Source: Rhodococcus tibetensis
GTDB taxonomy: Bacteria; Actinomycetota; Actinomycetes; Mycobacteriales; Mycobacteriaceae
Length of the DNA: 64,000 nt
NCBI RefSeq assembly: GCF_024438035.1
Contig: NZ_JANFQF010000025.1
Span: forward strand, 1-64,000
Direction of reading: 5' to 3'
Shown here: positions 37,201-52,200 of the stretch, piece by piece
Layout of the letters: each line of letters starts with the position of its first letter
How positions within the stretch are numbered: the stretch's first letter is position 1
Notes under the pieces: generated by a model
Database searches by the model: none
Told to the model about the DNA's origin: nothing
Seen by the model: the letters and a program-made list of their open reading frames with translations, nothing else
Program-made: the position numbers and the translations under genes

Positions 37201-40200
37201 CGCCCGATGCAGACGCGACGCGTCCACGCTGCCGCCGAGTTCGAGGCTCAGCTGGACGAGGTAGGCATCCACGGACTCGTCGGCCAGCTCGGCGTGGAAC
37301 AGCATGCCCGCCTGCAACGGCGACAGCGGCCACACGTCGACCATCGACGGGTAGCGCCGTTCGAGGTCGCCGATCGCGCGCTGGTCGAGACGGACGAGAT
37401 TCAGATCGGACGGGGTGAAACCGCCACCACCCGACTGCACCTGCAGGGTAAGGGCTGCGAGCGCCGACACCCACAGGTGCGCGAGTTCGCCGACATCCGC
37501 GGTGGTGAGCACCCCGAGGGGGAACCTCCACGTGGCCGTCAGTTCGGGGCCGGCGCCGGAGTCGGTGGTCATTGCGTTCACGTCGACGGCCGCGGGCACG
37601 GGCAGACCGGTGTGCGCGGCCTCGGCCAATCCGGCGTCGGAGATCGGCATCCAGTCACCGTCCCCTGTGGTGCCGGCACCGAGCCTGCCGAGGTAGTTGA
37701 AACTCAGCTGCGGCGAAGGCAGAGCCGAAAGATGCGGCGCCGTCTCCGGATTCAGGTAGCGGAGCAGACCGAAACCGATACCGTGGTCGGGGATCGCGTG
37801 CAACTGCTCCTTCACGAGTTTGAGCGCAACGGCCGCCGCCGGGCCCGCAGCGAACGCGTCGTCGACGTCCACCCCGGTGAGGTCGAGACGCACGGGGAAG
37901 ATGCTGGTGAACCAGCCCACCGTCCGGGCGAGATCCGCCCCCGGCACCACCTGTTCTTCACGCCCGTGTCCCTCGAGCGTGACGAGGGCGCCCCCGGATT
38001 CGATCCCGCGTGCCCGCCGCCATCGCACGAGAGCCAGGGTCAATGCGGCGAGCAATCCGTCCCCCACGCTGCCGTGGAACGCTTGCGGGACGGTGGTCAG
38101 CAGCGCCTCGGTCACGTCCACCGGCACCCGGACCTCGACCTCGGCGGTCCGGATGTCCGATGCGGTGAGGATCCGGGACCCGAGCAGCGGGTCGGGGGCG
38201 GCGAGCATCCCTCGCCACAGGGCGAGTTCGGCGGCCCGGCGCGGCTCCTGCGCGGCGTCGGCAAGCCCATGCGCCCACCGGCGTATCGACGTCCCGACGG
38301 CGGGCAGAGCCGGCGGCGCATCCGTGCGCACCTGGGCACACGCCGAAGCCAGGTCGGGGATCAGGATTCGCCACGAGACCCCGTCGACCACTACGTGATG
38401 GGCGACGATCAGCAGGCGTCCGGTGGTCCGGGGGGTCGCAGCGCTCTCGAACCACACCACCTGAATCATCACGCCCGACTCCGGATCGAGCCGGTCGGTG
38501 GCCGCGTCGAGTTCACGCGCAGCGACGTCACCGAACGTCGACTCGAGCGGCACCGTGCGCACGACCGCGGTGGCCCGCACCCAGCCGATCGGTTGCACCG
38601 CCATCGACCAACCGTGCTCGGCCCGTTCGCTTCGCGACAGCCGCGCGCGCAGTACGTCGTGGCGGTCCAGGACGGCCTGCACGGCGGCCGTCAGCGTGGT
38701 TTCGTCGAGATCGGCGGGGGTGGTGAACAGTGCGGCCTGCGAGTACCGGCGGAAGTCTCCTCCCCTACCCAGCATCCACTGCACGATCGGCGTGAGGGGG
38801 ACCTCGCCGACGCCGCCGCCGGGCAACTCCTCGAGAGTGACCGCCTCGTCTCCGGCAGTCGCGATCTCGGCGAGAGCGGCCACGGTTTTGCGTTCGAACA
38901 CGTCCCGCGGGGTGATGCTCACTCCGGATGCCTTCGCCCGGGTGACGAGTTGGATCGACATGATGGAGTCGCCGCCGACGGTGAAGAACGAGTCGTCGAC
39001 GCCGACCGACTCCAGACCCAGCACCTCGGCGAACAGATCTGCGAGTATGCGTTCCGTGTCGGTTGCCGGGGCGCGCCCGACCGACACCTGTTGTCCGAAG
39101 TCCGGATCGGGCAGCGCGCGCCGGTCGAGTTTTCCGTTCACCGTGAGCGGCATACTGTCGAGCACCACTATGGCGGCCGGAACCATGTGCGCGGCCAGCC
39201 TGCGGCCCAGCGTCTCGATGATCCACGACGGGTCGAGCGTCCGGCCTGACTCGGGTACGACGTATCCCACCAGGCGTTCACTGCGCGACAACACCACCGA
39301 CTGCGCTACCCCCTCGCAGGCGAGGAGCGCGGATTCCACCTCACCGAGCTCGATCCGGAAGCCCTTCACCTGGACCTGGAAGTCGTTGCGACCGAGGTAC
39401 TCCAGCTCCCCGCTCCTATTCCACCGGCCCAAGTCGCCCGACCGGTACATCCGGGAACCCGGCACGTACGGATCAGCGACGAACCGGGTCGAGGTGAGAG
39501 CGAACCGGCCGAGGTATCCACGCGAGACCTGGGCGCCCGACACATAGAGCTCGCCCACCACTCCCGGCGGCACCGGGTGGAATCGTCCGTCGAGCACGTA
39601 CACGCGCAGTCCGGGCAGCGCCCGGCCGATGACGGAGGCCGAGGCATCGTGGGCGAGCGCCTCGTTCATCGGCAGGTGGCTGACATGCACCGTCGTCTCC
39701 GTGATGCCGTACATGTTGACCAAGGTCGGTGCCGAGTCGCCGTGCCGGCTGTACCAGCGGGTGAGCTGTCCCAGGTCGAGGGCTTCACCGCCGAAGATTA
39801 CGTAGCGCAGCGCCAGATCCGTGCCGCAGGCCACCCGGTCCTCCTCCGCCAGCTGGTAGAACGCGGTAGGCGTCTGGTTCAGCACGGTCACCCGCTCGTC
39901 GCGGAGAAGCCGCAGGAACGTGTCGGGTGTTCTCGTGGTGAAGTAGTCGACCACCACAAGGCGGCCGCCGTGGAGAAGGGCGCCCCACAACTCCCAGACG
40001 GAGAAATCGAAAGCGGCAGAGTGGAACATGGTCCATACGTCCGCGGAGTCGAACCCGAACAGGGGCCGGGTGCGCGCGAACAGGGTGCCGACGTTGCGGT
40101 GCGACACCTGAACGCCTTTCGGCTGCCCCGTCGATCCGGAGGTGTAGATGACGTACGCCACCGCGTCCGGATGCAGGGGTCTGGTTCGCTCTGCATCGGA

Positions 40201-43200
40201 CACCGGCAACGGCGACACACCGTCGAATTCGGCACCTGTACCGGCGCTGTCCACGGCGAGAATCGGGACGTTCTGGCCTCGAACGGATTCCGCCTCGCTC
40301 TCGGTGGTCAGCACGCACACCGGCCGTGCATCGTCGAACAGAAACGCCAACCGCTCGGCCGGATACGTGACATCGATCGGAACGTAACCCGCGCCCGACT
40401 TCACCACCGCGAGCAACGCCACCACAAGATCCACGGATCGGGCTGTCGCGACTGCCACCAGCGATTCGGGGCCCGCGCCTCGGGCGATCAGGTTCCGTGC
40501 GAGGCGGTTCGATCTCGCGTCGAGTTCTTCGTACGTGAGCGAGGCACCCTCGTACACGACGGCCGTCGCCCCGCGGTTCCGTTCCAGGGCCTGGGCGAAG
40601 AGCTCCGGCAGCGTCGCCGCCGGTTCGTTCGGCTCGGCCGGCTCGGCAGTGGCCGGTAGGAAACGGTCCCGTTCGCCGGGGTCCAGAATGTCGATGTCCC
40701 CGACGGGCGTGTCCGCGGCGGAGGTCACCGACTCGAGCAGGCGCACGAACCGCTCCCCGAGACGGAGCACGGACTCGCGGTCGAGAACATCGGTCGCGTA
40801 TCGGAGGCCGGCGCCGATCCCGGCAGGGGCGCCGTCCTCGTCGACGTGTTCGGCGAGGCTCAGTTCCAGATCGAACTTCGCGACGTCGAGATCCACCTCG
40901 AGCGATTCGACGACCAGGCCGGGCAGCTCGAGGTGGGTACCCACCGCGTTCCGAAACTCGATGAGTACCTGGAACAACGGGGCGTGCGCGGTCGACCGCT
41001 CCGGGGTGAGATGATCGACCAGACGCTCGAACGGAATGTCGGCGTGCTCGAATGCACCCAGATCCACCGACCGCACGGCGGTCAGCACCTCCGAGAACGA
41101 CGCCCGCCCGTCCACCGGGGCCCGGAGTACCAGCGTGTTGACGAACATGCCCACCACGTCGTCGAGCACCGCCTGCCCACGTCCGGCGACCGGTGTTCCG
41201 ATCGGGACGTCGTCCGTTCCGGACAGCCTCGACAACAGCACGGCAAACGCGGCATGAACCGCCATGAAGAGTGTCGAATTATTTTCGGCGGCTATTGCAT
41301 TCAACGCGCGATGCAATCGCGCAGGCACGGCGAACTCCACGACGTCGCCGCGGTACGACCGCTGGGCAGGGCGGGGCCGGTCCAGCGGAATCTGCAGCAC
41401 CTCCGGTATCCCGGATAGGGTGCGCGTCCAGTACCCGAGTTGCCTCGACATGACGGAGTCGGGGTCGTCCTCGGCGCCGAGAACGGTCCGTTGCCACACG
41501 CTGAAGTCGGCGTACTGCACCGGCAGCGGTGTCCACGCGGGTGTTTCCCCCATGGTTCTGGCGGTGTACGCGAGCATGATGTCGCGGGCCAGCGGCATCA
41601 TCGAGAACCCGTCGGCCGCGATGTGGTGGACGACGATTGCCAGGACGTGCGACTCGGCTCTCACCTCGAATAGGCTTGCCCGGAACGGTATGTCGATACT
41701 CACATCGAATCCGGTGGCGACCAGGGCGGCGAGCGCCTCGCGCAGCTCCCGGTCACCGGATACGGTGACCGGATGCAGGGCTGGGGTGGCCCGTCCGGGA
41801 TCGACGATCACCTGGTGTGGTCCGTCGACCGAACCGGGAAACACGGTGCGCAGGGATTCGTGCCGCTCCACCACGTCGCCCACTGACGCGAGCAGGGCGG
41901 CCCGGTCGAGCGCACCGGCCAGCCGCAGTGCGATCGGAATGTTGTAGGCGGGCGACGACGTGTCGAACTGGTTGACGAACCACATACGCTGCTGCGCCAG
42001 CGACAACGGTATCCGCTCGGGACGCGGCCGGGCGGCGAGGGCCGGCGAGGGAATGTTCGCGGTCGCCGCCGACTCGATCCGCACGGCCAGGTCTCCCACC
42101 ACCGGTGCGTCGAACAGGGCGGCCACTCCGAGCGCGACGTCGAGTGCCGAGTTGATGCGTGCGACCGCGCGGGTGGCGCTGAGTGAATCACCGCCCAATT
42201 CGAAGAAGCTGTCGTCCGCGCCGACTCGCGCAATCCCGAGGACCTCGGAGAAAACCCGCGCGACAGCTTCTTCCACCGGCGTGGTCGGCGCCCGGAAACC
42301 CGTGGCCGTCGACGCGAAGTCCGGTGCCGGCAGTGCTTTCCGGTCGAGTTTGCCGACGGGTGTCAGCGGGATCTCGTCGAGTACGACGACGGCGGCGGGA
42401 ACCATGTACTTCGGCAGGATTCGTCCCGCAAACGCGAGCACCTCCGGTGCCACCACCTCCGCGCCGTTGTGCGGCAGGACGTACGACACCAACGCCGTGT
42501 CCCCGAGTGGGCCGGGCCTGCCGAGGGTGGCGGCGAAGTCGAGGTTCGGGTGGGTGGTGAGGACGGAGTCGATTTCCCCGAGCTCGACGCGCTGCCCGCG
42601 GATCTTGACCTGGAAGTCACTACGCCCGAGGTACTCCAGGGTGTGGTCCCGGCGCCACCGCACGACGTCACCGGTCCGGTACATCCGGCCGGCGCCGTGC
42701 GGGTTGGCGACGAACCGTTCGGCGGTGAGTGCCGGACGGCGGTGGTACCCGCGGGCCAGGGCCGGTCCCGCAATGTACAGCTCGCCCGGAACCCCGGCCG
42801 GCACCGGCTGCAGTCGTGGGTCCAGGACGGACAGGGTGATGCCGCGGACCGGACTGCCGATCGTGACCGGCTCACCCGGAATCATCGGCCGGCTCAAGGT
42901 GGTGAGAACGGTGGCCTCGGTGGGCCCGTACCCGTTGAACATCGCCCGGCCCACACCCCAATGGGCCACCAGTTCGTCACCGACCGCATCGCCGGCGACC
43001 ACGAGCGCCTCGAGGTGTTCGATGCCGTCGCGGTCCACCGTGGCGAGAACCGCCGGAGTAATGCAGGCGTGCGTGACGCGTTCCCGCCGCAGCAGCGCCG
43101 CAAGTTCCGCACCACCGTAGATGCCGGGTGGCGCGATCACCAGCGTCGCACCGGCGGCGCACGACTGGATGACCTCGAGGATTGCCACGTCGAAACTCGG

Positions 43201-46200
43201 GGAACAGATGTGGAGGCACCGCGCCTCATGGGAGATGGCGTAGTGCTCGCTCTGCTCGGTGAGAAGATTCGCCAGCCCGCGGTGGGTGACGACGACACCT
43301 TTCGGCCGGCCGGTCGAGCCGGAAGTGTAGATCGCGTACGCGGCGTGATCGACGACGAGCAGTGAGCGTCGATCGACGTCGGTGACGCGGGCGCGGGACG
43401 CGGCAGAGAGGGCCTCGTCGACGCCCGGATCGTCGAGCACCAGCCACGGCACCGATTCGGGCAGGCGGTGCCGATACGCCGAGGTGGTCACGCCGAGCGC
43501 CGCACCGGAGTCTGCGAGCATGTGCTCGATGCGGTCGGCGGGATAGTTCGGGTCCACGGGCACGAACGCCGCACCTGCCTTGGCAACCGACCACACCGAC
43601 AGCACCGACTCCGGTGAGCGAGGCAGGCCGAGTGCCACGAACGTTTCCGGTCCTGCGCCCCGCGCGATCAGCACGCGGGCGAGGGCGCTCGACCGCTCGT
43701 CCAGTTCGCGGTAGCTCGTCTGCCGTCCCTCGAAGAGGAGAGCTGGAGCCTCGGGACGAGGTCCGAACCCGTCGGTGAGCAGTTCGGGCAGCGTGCGCGG
43801 TGGGCCGGAAGGCGCGCCGGACACTGCGGTGTATTCCTGCAGTTCCGCCTCCGACAGCAGGGTGAGCCGAGCGAGCGGAATGTCGATGTCCGACAGCATG
43901 ACCTGCAGGACGCGGGCGACCCGAGCCGCTACCGACTCGGCGAACTCGCTGTCGATCACGGCCGGTTGGTACCGCAGTCGCAAATGGAGTGCCGTGTCCA
44001 CGTGCGCGATCAAGGTGAGCGGATAGTGGGTGGCGTCGATCCCCTCGACTCCCGCGAGCCGCATACCGTCGATGTCCGTGTCCTCCGACAATCCCATCCG
44101 GTCCACCGGATACGACTCGAAGACGGTCAAGGTGTCGAAGACGGCACCGTCTCCTGCGGCACGCTGGATTTCTGTGAGGCCCACGTAGTGGTGGTCGAGG
44201 AGGGCAGACTGTTCGGCCTGAAACCGTTCGAGGAGTTCGGCGAGCGTCTCCTCGCGGCGCAGGCGCAGCCGGACGGGCACCGTGTTGATGAACAGGCCGA
44301 CCATCGACTCGATGCCGGCGATCGCGGGCGGGCGACCGGACACCGTGGCTCCGAACGTGACGTCCTCGCGGGTGCCCAGTGTCGCAAGCACCAGCCCCCA
44401 GGCGACCTGCACGAGGGTGTTGGTCGTGAGACCCCGCGCTCGGGCGAGCGCCTCGAGCACCCGGGTCTTCTCGTCGCCCACGTCCAGGCGCACGTCCTCG
44501 GGGTCGGCGAAGCTCGGTTCACCCCGCGCAGCGGGTGCCACGATGGTCGGCTCGTCCGCGCCGGCGAGTGCGGACACCCAGGCGGCGGTGGACCGTTCGT
44601 GATCTTGTTCCGCGATCCACTGCAGATAGTCGCGGTAGGACGTGCCCCCCGGTAGGGCGGCGGTGTCGCCCGCCGTGGCGTACAGGACGAGCAGATCCTT
44701 GATCACCAAAGGCGTCGACCATCCGTCGAGAAGGATGTGGTGGTGCGTGAGCACCAGTCGGTAGCGGCTGGGTGCGGTACGCAGCAGCGTGAACCGGAGC
44801 AGCGGAGCCCTGGACATGTCGAACGGGAGAGCGCGGTCCACGGCCATCGCCGCGGTCACTTCCGCGGTAATCCGGGTGCCGGTCTGGTCGGACAGGTCGA
44901 TGTTCGACCACGGCGCCGTCACGGAGTCGAGGACCACCTGCACTGGCCCGCTGCCGGTGTCGGCGAATGCAACTCGCAGGTTGTGGTGCCGGTCGAGCAG
45001 GCCCTGCGCGGCGCGGCGCAGGCGGGCGGCGTCGACGGCGCCGTGGAGGTCGAGCACCAACTGGACCATGTAGGCGTCCACGTGCTCTTCGGACAACTGG
45101 GCGTGGAAGAGCAGGCCGGCCTGCAACGGCGACAGCGGCCAGATGTCCGCGAGGGTGGGATACGTGTTCTCCAGCCGGTCGATGTCCGCCTGCCCGAGGG
45201 ACACCAGATCCAGATCGGACGGTGTCAGGCCACCGGCGTCGGGCCGACTCGCGTGCTCGGCCAGCAGGGTGAGTGCGCGAACCCAGAGGTCGGCGAGTTC
45301 TTCCACGTCCGCACTGCGCAGGACACCGGTCGGGAAGGCCCACGTCGCCGTCAGGACGGGTTCGCCGTCCCGCATCGTGGTGGCGGCGTTGACATCCACG
45401 ACCCACGCGACCGGCATGTCGCGGTTTTGGGTTCCGCCGAGGTCGGAGCTGCCCTCGACGGGCAGCCATGGCACGTCACCCATGCTGGTCGCCACGCGGC
45501 CCAGGTAGTTGAAACTCACCTGCGGCGGCGGGAATCGGCGGAGCACTGACGCTGTCTCCGGGTGCAGGTACCGAAGCAACCCGAACCCGATTCCGTGGTC
45601 GGGGACCGTGAGGAGTTGTTCCTTGACGGCCTTGATCGCAGTCCCGGCAGCGGATCCGCCGGCGAGGACGGCATCGACGTCGACGCCCGTGAGGTCGAGC
45701 CGCGCGGGAAACAGGCTCGTGAACCAGCCGACGGTCCGGGACAGGTCTGCACCGGGGACGACGTGGTCCTCGCGACCGTGGCCTTCGAGATTGATCAGCG
45801 CATCGGCGGTTTCGACACCGCGCTGCCGACGCCAGCGGATCATCGCCAGCGCCAGCGCCGTGAGCAGGCCGTCGCCGACGGTGCCGTGGAACGCCGCCGG
45901 GAGTGTGGTGAGGAGTGCGCCCGTCACGTTCGACGGCACCTCAATGGCGATACGGGCTTGTGCGGCATCGATATCGACGGCCGGATCCAGCGATCGGGAG
46001 CCGAGCAGTGGGTCGGCGCCGTCGAGCATGGACCTCCACAGCTCGACTTCGGCGCGGCGATTCACCGCGGCGTCCATCAGTCCGTGCGCCCATCTCCGCA
46101 TCGACGTGCCGATGCCCGGCAACGCCGCGGTGAAGCCTTCGGCGATGCGGGCCTGCGCCGCAGCCAGATCGGTGATCAGGATGCGCCACGACACGCCGTC

Positions 46201-49200
46201 GACTACGAGGTGATGCGCGATCAGCAGCAGACGTCCGCGACCGTCAGGGCCGTCGAACCAGAGCACCTGCACCATGCTCGCGGTCGCCGGATCCAGGCGG
46301 TCCGCCGCCGCGTCCAGTTCCGCGGCCGCAATCGCGGAGAACTCGCCGTCGAACGAGTCGACGGGCACGCGCCGGATCACCGCCTCCGGCGACACGGACC
46401 CGGGCGGCAGCACCGTCAGCCCCCACGCCCCGTCGTCGCCGGCGAGACGTGCGCGGAGCATGTCGTGACGATCCAGCACCGCGCCGACTGCGCCGGCGAG
46501 AGTCTCGTGTGTGAGCCCGGGGGGCGCCGTCACCAGCACCGCCTGGGAGAAGCGCTTCAACCTGCCCCCGCTGCGGTCGAGCATCCATGCGACGACGGGT
46601 GTCGGCGGTACCGGACCGATACCCCCTCCGGGAAGCTCCTCGAGCACCACGGAATCCGGGCGTTCTCGATGCGCCGCCTCGGCGAGACCGGCGACCGTTC
46701 GGCGCTCGAACACATCGCGCGGCGACAGGATCAGACCTGCTGCCTTCGCCCGCGCCACCAGCTGGATCGACATGATGCTGTCGCCGCCCAGCGCGAAGAA
46801 CGAATCCTCCACCCCCACCGAGTCCAGTGCGAGCACGTCCCGGAACAACGCGGCGAGCAGTTCCTCCGTCTCCGTCCCGGGGGCGCGGCCGCCGGTGAAG
46901 ACGGCACCGAAGTCCGCGTCCGGCAGCGCTTTCCGGTCGAGCTTTCCGTGTACGGTCAGCGGAAGCGCCTCGATCACCACAATTGCAGCAGGAACCATGT
47001 ACGACGCCAAGCGAGTACCGGCGAATGCGAGAAGTGCCCCGATGTCGAGGTCGGCCCCGGGTCTGGGAACCACGTACCCGACGAGCCGATCAGCTGACCC
47101 GCCGCTGCGCCGCACGTCCGCGACGGCGGCCGCCACATCGTCGTGTGCGAGCAGTGCCGACGCCACCTCACCGAGTTCGATCCGGAAGCCGCGGATCTTC
47201 ACCTGGAAATCGGTGCGGCCCAGGTACTCCAGTTGCCCGTCCTTCATCCACCGAACGAGGTCGCCGGTCCGGTAGATGCGGCTGCCGGCGGGCCCGAACG
47301 GGTTGGCCACGAAGCGTTCGGCGGTGAGGGCGTAGCGGCGATGATAACCGCGTGCGAGCGCCGGGCCTGCGAGATACAACTCGCCCGCAATTCCCACCGG
47401 CACGGGCTGTAATCGCGCGTCGAGGACCGCCTCGCCGAAGCCGAGAGTGGGCGCACCGATGGTCACCGGTTGGCCCGGCACCATCGGGGAACTGATACTC
47501 GACACCACCGTCGACTCGGTCGGCCCGTACGCGTCGAACAGGTTCCGCCCCGGCGCCCAACGTGCAACCAACTCGGGCGGGCAGGCCTCGCCGCCCGTCA
47601 CCACACATATCAGATCATCAAGTCCGGCGGGATCGACCGAGGCCAGCGCCGCAGGTGTCACGAAACAATGGGTGACCCGCTCACGACGCAGCAGATCCGA
47701 CAACTCTTCTCCGCCGTACACGGAAGGTGCCGCGATTACCATCGTGGCGCCCGGTCCGACCGCGAGCATCAGTTCCAGGATCGAGGCGTCGAAGCTCGGG
47801 GACGCAAGGTGCAGGGTTCGTGCCACCGGGGTCGTGGAGAACGTATACTGTTGCTGTGCCGCAAAATTCGCGAGCCCGCGGTGAGTGGTCACCACGCCTT
47901 TCGGCCTGCCGGTCGATCCCGACGTGTAGATCAGGTACGCGGGGTGATCGATGTGCAGGGCCGACGTCCTCTCGGCATCCGTCGCCGGTGTCGCCGGGAA
48001 CATCGCCAGCTCCGCTTCGATCCCGGGATCGTCGAGTGGCAGCCACGGGAGCGCACCCGGAAGCGACGGGCGAAGCTCGGCCGTCGTGAGGCCGGCCACG
48101 GCGTCGGAGTCCCCGAGCATGTACTCGATGCGCTCGGCGGGATGGTTCGGATCGACCGGCACGAAGGCCGCACCGGACTTTGCCACCGCCCACACGGCCA
48201 CCACCGATTCGATCGACCGCGACAGTGCGAGCGCCACAACCCGTTCCGGACCCACCCCACGTGCGATCAACAGTCGCGCGAGCCGGTTCGACTGGTTGTC
48301 GAGGTCACGGTAGGTCACGCGCCGCCCCTCGAAGGACAGCGCCTCGGCAGCCGGGTCGACGGCGGCGGCGTCCGTCAACAGCTCGGGCAGTGTGCGTGCC
48401 GGCACGCCACGGCCGCCATGCACCGAGGTCAGGGCGGCCCGTTCCTGCGGGCCGAGCACGTCGATGTCGCCCACCCGGACATCGGGATCGACCGCCACTG
48501 CGGCCAGGATCCGGACCAGGCGCTCCGCGAAGCCGGCCACCGTGCCTTCGTCGAAGATGTCTGCGGCATACCCTAGCGCCGCGGTGATACCTCCGGGAGC
48601 GCCGTCGCCGTCGGTGTTCTCGCGCAGACTCACCTGCAGATCGAAGTTGATCGTCTCGAAGGGAAGGTCCAGCGCTTCGACGTGCAGACCCGGCAGTTCC
48701 AGTTCGGGGCGTTCGGTGTTCTGGAATTCGAGCATCACCTGGAACAGCGGCGAATATGCAGTCGACCGCGACGGTCGCAGGCTTTCGACCACCCGCTCGA
48801 AGGGGACGTCCGCGTGAGTGAACGCGCCGAGGTCGCTCTCGCGCACCCCCGTGAGGAGTTCGGCGAACGTGCCGGCACCGTCGACGCGGGTGCGGAGCAC
48901 CAGGGTGTTCACGAACATTCCCACCACTTCGTCGAGTGCGGCCTCGCCTCGTCCCGCGATCGGTGTGCCGACGGCGATGTCGTCCGACGCGCTCAGTCGC
49001 GACAGCAATACCGCCAAGGCCGCGTGCAGGGCCATGAACACGGTAGAGCCGTGTGTGCGAGCCACCTGCACAATGCCCTGGTGTAGCTCGCGACCGATCG
49101 CGAACTCGATCCGGCTACCCTTCAGTGTCCGGGCCGCCGGACGGGGCCGGTCCGTCGGAAGTTCCAGCACGTCGGGTAGTTCGGCCAGCGTCGCCGTCCA

Positions 49201-52200
49201 GTAGCCCAGTTGGCGAGCGAGCGGCGACGACGGCTCTTGTTCGGATCCGAGCCAATCTCGCTGCCACAGAGTGTAATCGGCATACTGGACCGGCAACGGC
49301 GCCCAGTCGGGTGCAGCGTCGTGGTGCCTGGCGGTGTACGCGGCCAGAACGTCACGGGCCAGCGGCACCATCGAGAAGCCATCGGCGGCGATGTGGTGCA
49401 CCACCACGGCCAGCACGTGCTCGGCCACGCCTCGCTCGAACAGCCGGGCGCGGAGCGGAGTTTCCACGGTTACGTCGAATCCCGTCGACAGCAACCGGTC
49501 GACCTGCTCGCGGAGGTTCTCCAGACCGCTGGTGGTCTCCGGTTGAATGCTCGGCATTGCCTCGAGTGCAGACAGGATCACCTGCCGCGGCCCACGATCG
49601 GTCAGTGGGAAGACGGTGCGAAGGGACTCGTGCCGCTCGACGACGTCGGCGATCGCCGCCTGCAGCGCAGACACATCGAGAGTACCGCTGAGACGCAGGG
49701 CGATGGCCACGTTGTAGGCCGCAGAACCGGTGTCGAACTGGTTGATGAACCACATCCGCTGCTGTGCCAGCGAAATCGGTACCTCGCGCGCAGGATCCCT
49801 CGGGGCGAGAGCCGGCCGCGCCCACTCCACCGTAGTCCCGGCCTCGGCGCGGGCGGCGAGGCCGGCGACGGTGGGCGCGTCGAACACGTCGCGCACACCG
49901 AGACGGTCACCGACTGCGGCATTGACGCGTGCCACCAGCCGGGTGGCGGTCAGCGAATTCCCGCCCAGGTCGAAGAAGTCGTCGTTGGCACCCACCCGGG
50001 CGATGCCGAGCAGGTCGGCGAACACGGCAGCGACAATCTCCTCCACCGGGTTGCGGGGAGCAACGAAACTGACCGTCGACGTGCCGAATTCGGGTTCGGG
50101 CAACGCTGCGCGGTCCAGCTTGCCGTTCACGGTGAGAGGCAACGAGTCGAGTACCACCACTGCGGACGGCACCATGTATGAGGGTACCGACGTGCCGACC
50201 GAGTCGAGTACTGCCGACGGATCGACGGCCGCACCCGCCTCGGGAACGACATACCCCACCAACCGATCCCCGTCGCGGTCGTCGGCGCGGACCACGACCA
50301 CCGACTGCGCCACTCCGCCGCACGCGGCGAGCGCCGCCTCCACCTCGCCGAGTTCCACCCTGAATCCGCGTAGCTGTACCTGAAAATCACTGCGGCCCAC
50401 GTACTCGAGCCGGCCGTGTGGACCCCATCGCACGATGTCGCCGGAACGGTACATGCGCGCCCCCACCCTGCCGCGGGTGAAGGGGTCGGCAATGAAACGA
50501 GTTGCCGTCAAAGCAGATCGGCCCACGTACCCGCGGGACACCTGTTCGCCGGACACGTACAACTCGCCGACCACGCCGGGCGGCACCGGATGGAGGCGGC
50601 TGTCCAGGACGTACACCCGCAGCCCCGGAAGCCCCCCACCGATCACCGACCCGGACACGGACGACGCCAGCGCGCGATCGAGTGCGAGGAAGCTGACGTG
50701 CACCGTGGTCTCGGTGATGCCGTACATGTTCACCAGTACGGGGGCACGGTCGTCATGTCGGGTGTACCACCGGTCGAGCTGACCGATGTCGAGCGCTTCA
50801 CCACCGAAGATCACGTACCGCAACGACAACGCCGTCTCGTCGGCGTTTTCGATCACGCTCGCCGCCCGGTCGGCCTCCGTCAGCTGGTAGAAGGCGGTCG
50901 GCGTCTGGTTCAGCACCGTCACCCTTTCCCGACGGAGCAGTTCGAGGAAGGTATCGGGAGACCGCGCCGTGAAGTAGTCGACCAGAACCAGCCGGCCACC
51001 GTGAGCCAGCGCTCCCCACAATTCCCACACGGAGAAGTCGAAGGCGTAGGAGTGGAAGAGGGTCCACACGTCGGATGAGTCGAACCCGAACAGGTTCCGG
51101 GTATTGGCGAGCAACGCGACCACACAGCGGTGCGGCACCTGAACACCTTTCGGGCGCCCGGTGGATCCCGACGTGAAGATCACGTAGGCGACGGCGTCCG
51201 CCCGCAGTGGCCGCAACCGGTCCGAGTCGGTGACGGGAAGCCCCGAGAAGCTTTCCACAGCGCGGTCGGTCGCCGGATCGTCGATCATCACCAGTGCAGT
51301 CCCGTTCGGTGCCAGCGCCCCGAACTCCGCGCTCACCACAGCACACACGGGGTGCGCGTCTTCGAAGATCGCGGCAACGCGCTCGGCCGGATAACTGGTG
51401 TCGACCGGAACGTAGCCGCCGCCGGCGGCGAGCACCGCCAGCAACGCGACCACGAGGCTCGGGGTTCTCTCCACCATCACCGCGACCAGCGTTTCGGTTC
51501 CGACTCCGCGTGCGATCAGCAGCCGCGCCAACCGGTTCGCCCGTTCCTCGAGCTCGGCGTAGGTGATCCTGTCGTCACCGCACACCACGGCGACGGCGTC
51601 CGGTGTCTTCGCCACCGCGCGTGCGAACAACTCGACGAGGGTGTGCGACCCGGCCCGGACGCCCTCGTTGTTCCACTGGTCCAGCACGAGGCCGCGCTCG
51701 ACCGCGCCCATGACGTCGATGTCCCCCACGGTCACCGCCGGATCCGTCACCACCGCCCGCAGAACGCGGACGAATCGTTCCCCGAATCTCGCCACTGACG
51801 TGTGGTCGAAGACGTCGGTGGCGTACAAGAACCCCGCCGACATGCCTGCGGCAGCGCCCTTGTCGTCGTAACGCTCCGCAAGTGACAGCTGTAGATCGAA
51901 TTTGGAAACACCCGGGTCGACGTCGACCGCTTCGACAGTGAGGCCCGGCAATTCGAGGTGCGCTCGCACCGTGTTCTGGAATTCCAAGAGCACTTGGAAC
52001 AGCGGCGAATACGACGTCGAACGCACGGGGGCGAGCTCGTCGACGACGCTCTCGAACGGCACATCGGTGTGCCCGAACGCACCGAGATCCGTGTCACGGG
52101 CCTCGGCCAGCACGTCGGTGAAGGCGGCGTCCGGCCGTACCCGGGTCCGCAGCACCAGCGTGTTGACGAACATCCCCACGAGGTCGTCCAGCGCCGCCTC

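Noticed and set aside
31570-39249. Long plus-strand reading frames (536, 733 and 774 codons) opposite the synthetase
   Set aside because: They are mirror frames produced by the strong G/C third-position bias of the minus-strand gene. Their translations are Arg/Gly/His-rich with no motifs.
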